Positions 55,474-64,000 of a stretch of 64,000 nucleotides of DNA are shown here, piece after piece. Under the pieces are notes generated by a model. That model was given only the letters and a program-made list of their open reading frames with translations. It was not told the origin of the DNA and did no database searches. Both the position numbers and the translations under genes were made by a program. This DNA comes from Vespa crabro. Its lineage: Eukaryota; Arthropoda; Insecta; Hymenoptera; Vespidae. Positions within the stretch are counted from its first letter, which is position 1, and each line of letters begins with the position of its first letter. The stretch is taken from NCBI RefSeq assembly GCF_910589235.1, contig NC_060955.1, positions 12,606,837-12,670,836 of the forward strand, in the 5' to 3' direction.

Positions 55474-55811
55474 TCAAATCTCAATCAATATCAATGCTTT
55501 TATATTCTATCGACGCAGAATATACAATGGAACAAGAACATAAGTTTGTCACTATGTGTAAATACGAGTTTTAACATGATTATTGTCGAAAATTGAGATC
55601 GACACATGCGAATTTCTTTAATTGCAGAGATGTAATCGTGAAATCATTGAACTTACTCGTACCACAGCTTGAGAAATGTTTCCAATCTATTCGGACATTG
55701 TATTTCTGAAGATCAAACATCCATTTTATCTTGGAATCGACGTTATAACCTTGTTTCATATTTTATATACGATTATTAGCTCATAAAGAAGTATCATCGA
55801 AATACGAATTT
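55474..55811 (+). repeat. Reference monomer F (338 bp)
   Basis: Type F begins tcaaatctc and its first half is D-like: acaatggaacaagaacat, gagttttaacatgattatt and cgaaaattgag. Its second half is A-like: tttctttaattgcagag, catccatttt and then ttataaccttg. It is therefore a D-head/A-tail mosaic that has become a stable unit. Copies lie at 22983, 26029, 27044, 30766, 54121, 55474, 56489, 57842, 59195, 60548, 61901 and 63592. The copy beginning at 51075 has a tgaaatctc start instead. Confidence 0.87.
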
Positions 55812-56150
55812 TGAAATCTCAATCTATAACAATGCTTTTATATTCTATCGACGCAGAATATACAAAGGAACAAGATCATAAGTTTGTCACTATGTGTAAA
55901 TACGAGTTTCAACATGAATATTGTAGAAAAATGAGATCGACACATGCGAATTTCGTTAATTGCTGAGATTTAATCGTGAAAACATTGAACTAACTCGTAC
56001 CACAGCTTGAGAATTGTTTCCAATCGATTCGGACATTGTATTTCTGAAGATCAAACATCTATTTTATCTTGGAATCGACGTTTTAACCTTGTGTCTTAAC
56101 GTATATACGTTTTTTCGTTCATAATGGCGTACCATCGAAATACGAAATAA
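55812..56150 (+). repeat. Reference monomer G (339 bp)
   Basis: Type G is B-like with the B tail and palindrome. It is marked by tcaatctata near the start, acaaaggaacaagatcat and cgtgaaaacattg. Two haplotypes alternate: ctatatcaatg (23321, 26367, 27382, 31104, 51413, 59533, 62239, 63930) and ctataacaatg following an acgaatttt junction (54459, 55812, 56827, 58180, 60886). G closes each tetramer and is the only member of that unit with the palindrome. The 60886 copy has gaaagcattg as in B, a sign of conversion or exchange. Confidence 0.87.
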
Positions 56151-57165
56151 TGAAATCTCATTCAAATTCAATTAGTTTATATTCTGTCGACGCATAATAA
56201 AGATTACAACAAGAATATATCTTCCTGACTGTGTGTAAATAGAAGTTTTCACATGAAAATTGTCGAAAAATGAGATCGACAAATGCGAATTTTGTTAAAT
56301 GCTGAGATAAAATCGTGAACACATTGAAATTACTCGTACCACAGCTTCAGAAATGTTTCCAATCTATTCGGACATTGTATTTCTGAAGATCAAACATTTA
56401 TTTTATCTTGGAATCGACGTTATAACCTTGTTTCATATTTTATATACGATTATTAGCTCATAAAGAAGTATCATCGAAATACGAAATTTCAAATCTCAAT
56501 CAATATCAATGCTTTTATATTCTATCGACGCAGAATATACAATGGAACAAGAACATAAGTTTGTCACTATGTGTAAATACGAGTTTTAACATGATTATTG
56601 TCGAAAATTGAGATCGACACATGCGAATTTCTTTAATTGCAGAGATGTAATCGTGAAATCATTGAACTTACTCGTACTACAGCTTGAGAAATGTTTCCAA
56701 TCTATTCGGACATTGTATTTCTGAAGATCAAACATCCATTTTATCTTGGAATCGACGTTATAACCTTGTTTCATATTTTATATACGATTATTAGCTCATA
56801 AAGAAGTATCATCGAAATACGAATTTTGAAATCTCAATCTATAACAATGCTTTTATATTCTATCGACGCAGAATATACAAAGGAACAAGATCATAAGTTT
56901 GTCACTATGTGTAAATACGAGTTTCAACATGAATATTGTAGAAAAATGAGATCGACACATGCGAATTTCGTTAATTGCTGAGATTTAATCGTGAAAACAT
57001 TGAACTAACTCGTACCACAGCTTGAGAATTGTTTCCAATCGATTCGGACATTGTATTTCTGAAGATCAAACATCTATTTTATCTTGGAATCGACGTTTTA
57101 ACCTTGTGTCTTAACGTATATACGTTTTTTCGTTCATAATGGCGTACCATCGAAATACGAAATAA
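56151..57165 (+). repeat. Shortened tetramer: C/E hybrid-F-G (1015 bp)
   Basis: The first monomer (56151-56488) has a C head but the E form of the tail (catattttatatac instead of catatgttatatac). It is followed directly by F (56489) and G (56827). An exchange between C and E would remove exactly 338 bp and leave this hybrid. F here has gtactacagc, shared with the F at 54121 and 60548. Confidence 0.9.
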
Positions 57166-58518
57166 TGAAATCTCATTCAAATTCAATTAGTTTATATTCT
57201 GTCGACGCATAATAAAGATTACAACAAGAATATATCTTCCTGACTGTGTGTAAATAGAAGTTTTCACATGAAAATTGTCGAAAAATGAGATCGACAAATG
57301 CGAATTTTGTTAAATGCTGAGATAAAATCGTGAACACATTGAAATTACTCGTACCACAGCTTCAGAAATGTTTCCAATCTATTCGGACATTGTATTTCTG
57401 AAGATCAAACATTTATTTTATCTTGGAATCGACGTTATAACCTTGTTTCATATGTTATATACGATTATTAGCTCATAAAGAAGTATCATCGAAATACGAA
57501 ATTTGAAATCTCAATCAATATCAATGCTATTATATTCTGTCGACGCAGAATACACAATGGAACAAGAACATAAGTTTGTCACTATGTGTAAATACGAGTT
57601 TCAACATGAATATTGTAGAAAAATGAGATCGACACATGCGAATTTAGTTAATTGCAGAGATGTAATCGTGAAATCATTGAACTTACTCGTACCACAGCTT
57701 CAGAAATGTTTCCAATCTATTCGGACATTGTATTTCTGAAGATCAAACATTTATTTTATCTTGGAATCGACGTTATAACCTTGTTTCATATTTTATATAC
57801 GATTATTAGTTCATAAAGAAGTATCATCGAAATACGAAATTTCAAATCTCAATCAATATCAATGCTTTTATATTCTATCGACGCAGAATATACAATGGAA
57901 CAAGAACATAAGTTTGTCACTATGTGTAAATACGAGTTTTAACATGATTATTGTCGAAAATTGAGATCGACACATGCGAATTTCTTTAATTGCAGAGATG
58001 TAATCGTGAAATCATTGAACTTACTCGTACCACAGCTTGAGAAATGTTTCCAATCTATTCGGACATTGTATTTCTGAAGATCAAACATCCATTTTATCTT
58101 GGAATCGACGTTATAACCTTGTTTCATATTTTATATACGATTATTAGCTCATAAAGAAGTATCATCGAAATACGAATTTTGAAATCTCAATCTATAACAA
58201 TGCTTTTATATTCTATCGACGCAGAATATACAAAGGAACAAGATCATAAGTTTGTCACTATGTGTAAATACGAGTTTCAACATGAATATTGTAGAAAAAT
58301 GAGATCGACACATGCGAATTTCGTTAATTGCTGAGATTTAATCGTGAAAACATTGAACTAACTCGTACCACAGCTTGAGAATTGTTTCCAATCGATTCGG
58401 ACATTGTATTTCTGAAGATCAAACATCTATTTTATCTTGGAATCGACGTTTTAACCTTGTGTCTTAACGTATATACGTTTTTTCGTTCATAATGGCGTAC
58501 CATCGAAATACGAAATAA
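57166..58518 (+). repeat. Tetramer unit: C-E-F-G
   Basis: C 57166, E 57504 (atttagtt), F 57842, G 58180 (ctataacaatg). A private ttattagttcat variant lies in the E tail just before 57842. Full 1353 bp length. Confidence 0.93.
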
Positions 58519-59871
58519 TGAAATCTCATTCAAATTCAATTAGTTTATATTCTGTCGACGCATAATAAAGATTACAACAAGAATATATCTTCCTGACTGT
58601 GTGTAAATAGAAGTTTTCACATGAAAATTGTCGAAAAATGAGATCGACAAATGCGAATTTTGTTAAATGCTGAGATAAAATCGTGAACACATTGAAATTA
58701 CTCGTACCACAGCTTCAGAAATGTTTCCAATCTATTCGGACATTGTATTTCTGAAGATCAAACATTTATTTTATCTTGGAATCGACGTTATAACCTTGTT
58801 TCATATGTTATATACGATTATTAGCTCATAAAGAAGTATCATCGAAATACGAAATTTGAAATCTCAATCAATATCAATGCTATTATATTCTGTCGACGCA
58901 GAATACACAATGGAACAAGAACATAAGTTTGTCACTATGTGTAAATACGAGTTTCAACATGAATATTGTAGAAAAATGAGATCGACACATGCGAATTTAG
59001 TTAATTGCAGAGATGTAATCGTGAAATCATTGAACTTACTCGTACCACAGCTTCAGAAATGTTTCCAATCTATTCGGACATTGTATTTCTGAAGATCAAA
59101 CATCTATTTTATCTTGGAATCGACGTTATAACCTTGTTTCATATTTTATATACGATTATTAGCTCATAAAGAAGTATCATCGAAATACGAAATTTCAAAT
59201 CTCAATCAATATCAATGCTTTTATATTCTATCGACGCAGAATATACAATGGAACAAGAACATAAGTTTGTCACTATGTGTAAATACGAGTTTTAACATGA
59301 TTATTGTCGAAAATTGAGATCGACACATGCGAATTTCTTTAATTGCAGAGATGTAATCGTGAAATCATTGAACTTACTCGTACCACAGCTAGAGAAATGT
59401 TTCCAATCTATTCGGACATTGTATTTCTGAAGATCAAACATCCATTTTATCTTGGAATCGACGTTATAACCTTGTTTCATATTTTATATACGATTATTAG
59501 CTCATAAAGAAGTATCATCGAAATACGAAATTTGAAATCTCAATCTATATCAATGCTTTTATATTCTATCGACGCAGAATATACAAAGGAACAAGATCAT
59601 AAGTTTGTCACTATGTGTAAATACGAGTTTCAACATGAATATTGTAGAAAAATGAGATCGACACATGCGAATTTCGTTAATTGCTGAGATTTAATCGTGA
59701 AAACATTGAACTAACTCGTACCACAGCTTGAGAATTGTTTCCAATCGATTCGGACATTGTATTTCTGAAGATCAAACATCTATTTTATCTTGGAATCGAC
59801 GTTTTAACCTTGTGTCTTAACGTATATACGTTTTTTCGTTCATAATGGCGTACCATCGAAATACGAAATAA
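58519..59871 (+). repeat. Tetramer unit: C-E-F-G
   Basis: C 58519, E 58857 (atttagtt, and catctatttt instead of catttatttt), F 59195 (private cagctagag), G 59533 with the ctatatcaatg haplotype. Full 1353 bp length. Confidence 0.93.
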
Positions 59872-61224
59872 TGAAATCTCATTCAAATTCAATTAGTTTA
59901 TATTCTGTCGACGCATAATAAAGATTACAACAAGAATATATCTTCCTGACTGTGTGTAAATAGAAGTTTTCACATGAAAATTGTCGAAAAATGAGATCGA
60001 CAAATGCGAATTTTGTTAAATGCTGAGATAAAATCGTGAACACATTGAAATTACTCGTACCACAGCTTCAGAAATGTTTCCAATCTATTCGGACATTGTA
60101 TTTCTGAAGATCAAACATTTATTTTATCTTGGAATCGACGTTATAACCTTGTTTCATATGTTATATACGATTATTAGCTCATAAAGAAGTATCATCGAAA
60201 TACGAAATTTGAAATCTCAATCAATATCAATGCTATTATATTCTGTCGACGCAGAATACACAATGGAACAAGAACATAAGTTTGTCACTATGTGTAAATA
60301 CGAGTTTCAACATGAATATTGTAGAAAAATGAGATCGACACATGCGAATTTCGTTAATTGCAGAGATGTAATCGTGAAATCATTGAACTTACTCGTACCA
60401 CAGCTTCAGAAATGTTTCCAATCTATTCGGACATTGTATTTCTGAAGATCAAACATTTATTTTATCTTGGAATCGACGTTATAACCTTGTTTCATATTTT
60501 ATATACGATTATTAGCTCATAAAGAAGTATCATCGAAATACGAAATTTCAAATCTCAATCAATATCAATGCTTTTATATTCTATCGACGCAGAATATACA
60601 ATGGAACAAGAACATAAGTTTGTCACTATGTGTAAATACGAGTTTTAACATGATTATTGTCGAAAATTGAGATCGACACATGCGAATTTCTTTAATTGCA
60701 GAGATGTAATCGTGAAATCATTGAACTTACTCGTACTACAGCTTGAGAAATGTTTCCAATCTATTCGGACATTGTATTTCTGAAGATCAAACATCCATTT
60801 TATCTTGGAATCGACGTTATAACCTTGTTTCATATTTTATATACGATTATTAGCTCATAAAGAAGTATCATCGAAATACGAATTTTGAAATCTCAATCTA
60901 TAACAATGCTTTTATATTCTATCGACGCAGAATATACAAAGGAACAAGATCATAAGTTTGTCACTATGTGTAAATACGAGTTTCAACATGAATATTGTAG
61001 AAAAATGAGATCGACACATGCGAATTTCGTTAATTGCTGAGATTTAATCGTGAAAGCATTGAACTAACTCGTACCACAGCTTGAGAATTGTTTCCAATCG
61101 ATTCGGACATTGTATTTCTGAAGATCAAACATCTATTTTATCTTGGAATCGACGTTTTAACCTTGTGTCTTAACGTATATACGTTTTTTCGTTCATAATG
61201 GCGTACCATCGAAATACGAAATAA
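59872..61224 (+). repeat. Tetramer unit: C-E-F-G
   Basis: C 59872, E 60210 (atttcgttaattgc, the form seen in E at 28059 and 35166), F 60548 (gtactacagc), G 60886 (ctataacaatg, and gaaagcattg as in B). This is the most mosaic of the tetramers. Confidence 0.93.
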
Positions 61225-62577
61225 TGAAATCTCATTCAAATTCAATTAGTTTATATTCTGTCGACGCATAATAAAGATTACAACAAGAATATATCTTCCT
61301 GACTGTGTGTAAATAGAAGTTTTCACATGAAAATTGTCGAAAAATGAGATCGACAAATGCGAATTTTGTTAAATGCTGAGATAAAATCGTGAACACATTG
61401 AAATTACTCGTACCACAGCTTCAGAAATGTTTCCAATCTATTCGGACATTGTATTTCTGAAGATCAAACATTTATTTTATCTTGGAATCGACGTTATAAC
61501 CTTGTTTCATATGTTATATACGATTATTAGCTCATAAAGAAGTATCATCGAAATACGAAATTTGAAATCTCAATCAATATCAATGCTATTATATTCTGTC
61601 GACGCAGAATACACAATGGAACAAGAACATAAGTTTGTCACTATGTGTAAATACGAGTTTCAACATGAATATTGTAGAAAAATGAGATCGACACATGCGA
61701 ATTTAGTTAATTGCAGAGATGTAATCGTGAAATCATTGAACTTACTCGTACCACAGCTTCAGAAATGTTTCCAATCTATTCGGACATTGTATTTCTGAAG
61801 ATCAAACATTTATTTTATCTTGGAATCGACGTTATAACCTTGTTTCATATTTTATATACGATTATTAGCTCATAAAGAAGTATCATCGAAATACGAAATT
61901 TCAAATCTCAATCAATATCAATGCTTTTATATTCTATCGACGCAGAATATACAATGGAACAAGAACATAAGTTTGTCACTATGAGTAAATACGAGTTTTA
62001 ACATGATTATTGTCGAAAATTGAGATCGACACATGCGAATTTCTTTAATTGCAGAGATGTAATCGTGAAATCATTGAACTTACTCGTACCACAGCTTGAG
62101 AAATGTTTCCAATCTATTCGGACATTGTATTTCTGAAGATCAAACATCCATTTTATCTTGGAATCGACGTTATAACCTTGTTTCATATTTTATATACGAT
62201 TATTAGCTCATAAAGAAGTATCATCGATATACGAAATTTGAAATCTCAATCTATATCAATGCTTTTATATTCTATCGACGCAGAATATACAAAGGAACAA
62301 GATCATAAGTTTGTCACTATGTGTAAATACGAGTTTCAACATGAATATTGTAGAAAAATGAGATCGACACATGCGAATTTCGTTAATTGCTGAGATTTAA
62401 TCGTGAAAACATTGAACTAACTCGTACCACAGCTTGAGAATTGTTTCCAATCGATTCGGACATTGTATTTCTGAAGATCAAACATCTATTTTATCTTGGA
62501 ATCGACGTTTTAACCTTGTGTCTTAACGTATATACGTTTTTTCGTTCATAATGGCGTACCATCGAAATACGAAATAA
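61225..62577 (+). repeat. Tetramer unit: C-E-F-G
   Basis: C 61225, E 61563 (atttagtt), F 61901 (private actatgagtaaat), G 62239 (ctatatcaatg, preceded by atcgatatacg). Full 1353 bp length. Confidence 0.93.
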
Positions 62578-64000
62578 TGAAATATCATTCAAATTCAATT
62601 AGTTTATATTCTGTCGACGCATAATAAAGATTACAACAAGAATATATCTTCCTGACTGTGTGTAAATAGAAGTTTTCACATGAAAATTGTCGAAAAATGA
62701 GATCGACAAATGCGAATTTTGTTAAATGCTGAGATAAAATCGTGAACACATTGAAATTACTCGTACCACAGCTTCAGAAATGTTTCCAATCTATTCGGAC
62801 ATTGTATTTCTGAAGATCAAACATTTATTTTATCTTGGAATCGACGTTATAACCTTGTTTCATATGTTATATACGATTATTAGCTCATAAAGAAGTATCA
62901 TCGAAATACGAAATTTGAAATCTCAATCAATATCAATGCTATTATATTCTGTCGACGCAGAATACACAATGGAACAAGAACATAAGTTTGTCACTATGTG
63001 TAAATACGAGTTTCAACATGAATATTGTAGAAAAATGAGATCGACACATGCGAATTTAGTTAATTGCAGAGATGTAATCGTGAAATCATTGAACTTACTC
63101 GTACCACAGCTTCAGAAATGTTTCCAATCTATTCGGACATTGTATTTCTGAAGATCAAACATTTATTTTATCTTGGAATCGACGTTATAACCTTGTTTCA
63201 TATTTTATATACGATTATTAGCTCATAAAGAAGTATCATCGAAATACGAAATTTCAAATCTCAATCAATATCAATGCTTTTATATTCTATCGACGCAGAA
63301 TATACAATGGAACAAGATCATAAGTTTGTCACTATGTGTAAATACGAGTTTCAACATGAATATTGTAGAAAAATGAGATCGACACATGCGAATTTCGTTA
63401 ATTGCTGAGATTTAATCGTGAAAACATTGAACTAACTCGTACCACAGCTTGAGAATTGTTTCCAATCGATTCGGACATTGTATTTCTGAAGATCAAACAT
63501 TTATTTTATCTTGGAATCGACGTTATAACCTTGTTTCATATTTTATATACGATTATTAGCTCATAAAGAAGTATCATCGAAATACGAAATTTCAAATCTC
63601 AATCAATATCAATGCTTTTATATTCTATCGACGCAGAATATACAATGGAACAAGAACATAAGTTTGTCACTATGTGTAAATACGAGTTTTAACATGATTA
63701 TTGTCGAAAATTGAGATCGACACATGCGAATTTCTTTAATTGCAGAGATGTAATCGTGAAATCATTGAACTTACTCGTACCACAGCTTGAGAAATGTTTC
63801 CAATCTATTCGGACATTGTATTTCTGAAGATCAAACATCCATTTTATCTTGGAATCGACGTTATAACCTTGTTTCATATTTTATATACGATTATTAGCTC
63901 ATAAAGAAGTATCATCGAAATACGAAATTTGAAATCTCAATCTATATCAATGCTTTTATATTCTATCGACGCAGAATATACAAAGGAACAAGATCATAAG
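62578..64000 (+). repeat. Expanded unit at right edge: C-E-hybrid-F-G (partial)
   Basis: C 62578, E 62916, hybrid 63254, F 63592, G 63930 (cut by the window edge). The hybrid at 63254-63591 starts tcaaatctc, has a B/G-like body (acaatggaacaagatcat, gaaaacattg, cgattcgg), then catttatttt, ttataaccttg and an E-like tail. It adds one monomer, making a five-monomer unit. The C has a private aaatatcattc near its start. Confidence 0.9.

Larger units (their letters stand above)
54798..56150 (+). repeat. Tetramer unit 1: C-E-F-G (1353 bp)
   Basis: C 54798, E 55136, F 55474, G 55812. The C ends with catatgttatatac, which marks C before E in all full tetramers. E has atttagttaattgc. G has the ctataacaatg haplotype. 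SalI sites fall at 54833 (C) and 55171 (E), 338 bp apart. Confidence 0.93.
1..64000. repeat. Higher-order tandem satellite array, whole window
   Basis: The entire window is tandem repeats of a 338/339 bp monomer, all in the same direction, with no unique sequence between copies. Monomer boundaries are set here at the recurring tgaaatctca (or tcaaatctca) that follows a tail ending in tacgaaat. The dominant higher-order period is 677 bp (338 + 339), seen at 643, 1320, 1997, 2674, 3351 and onward. It changes to 1353 bp after about 54.8 kb. No transposon ends, rRNA, tRNA or coding sequence were found. The array enters and leaves the window without an edge, so its true size is greater. Its role is unknown; a centromeric or pericentromeric satellite is the usual context for such arrays and is an inference. 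Confidence 0.98.

Noticed and set aside
1..64000. CRISPR array
   Set aside because: The repeats are 338/339 bp monomers directly abutting each other, with no short repeat and unique spacer pattern.
1..64000. CENP-B box
   Set aside because: The required cggg/cccg core was not seen in the reference monomers, and the ttcg occurrences are not followed by the needed spacing.
1..64000. Telomeric repeats or subtelomeric junction
   Set aside because: No tandem ttagg or ttaggg-like run occurs; isolated tagg strings come from single variants.

Overview
The window contains one thing: an uninterrupted tandem satellite DNA array, about 189 head-to-tail monomers of 338 or 339 bp, all in the same orientation. 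I see no gene, RNA gene, transposon, inversion or unique spacer anywhere in the 64 kb. The short open frames are by-products of repetition. They recur at the monomer, dimer or tetramer period, lie on opposite strands in related monomers, start and stop inside one monomer, and cannot read through the array because 338 is not a multiple of three. The organism is a eukaryote. A reference monomer is about 30% G+C yet rich in CpG (my hand count is 14 CpG in 338 bp, roughly 1.8 times expectation). That suggests a genome without strong CpG methylation decay, so an invertebrate is more likely than a vertebrate. The species cannot be named from this sequence.

Monomers fall into types defined here by shared variants: A (subtypes A1, A2), B, C, D, E, F and G. 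The basic higher-order unit is a 677 bp dimer, an A-like monomer (338 bp) followed by a B-like monomer (339 bp). A and B differ at about 52 of 338 positions by hand alignment (about 85% identical), whereas copies of one type usually differ at only a few bases.

Layout: 1-22644 is a 677 bp dimer array mixing AB, CB and CD dimers, with one 3-monomer unit at 18245-19259. Positions 22645-30427 (7783 bp) and 30428-37534 (7107 bp) are two adjacent copies of one complex segment rich in E, F, G and hybrid monomers; their length difference is explained by one +677 and one -1353 bp event. Positions 37535-48366 hold a 10-monomer super-unit of 3385 bp (CD-AB-CD-AB-AB) present three times, with one extra AB dimer. 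Positions 48367-50736 are dimers ending in a C/B hybrid. From about 51.1 kb a third copy of the complex segment begins, and from 54798 to the end the array changes to a 1353 bp tetramer, C-E-F-G.

The parts do not work together as genes. The array reads as a record of unequal exchange: repeated local amplification, hybrid monomers whose switch points often fall in one 32 bp invariant stretch, and replacement of one higher-order unit by another. A centromeric or pericentromeric location is plausible for a homogeneous higher-order array of this size, but nothing in the sequence proves it.
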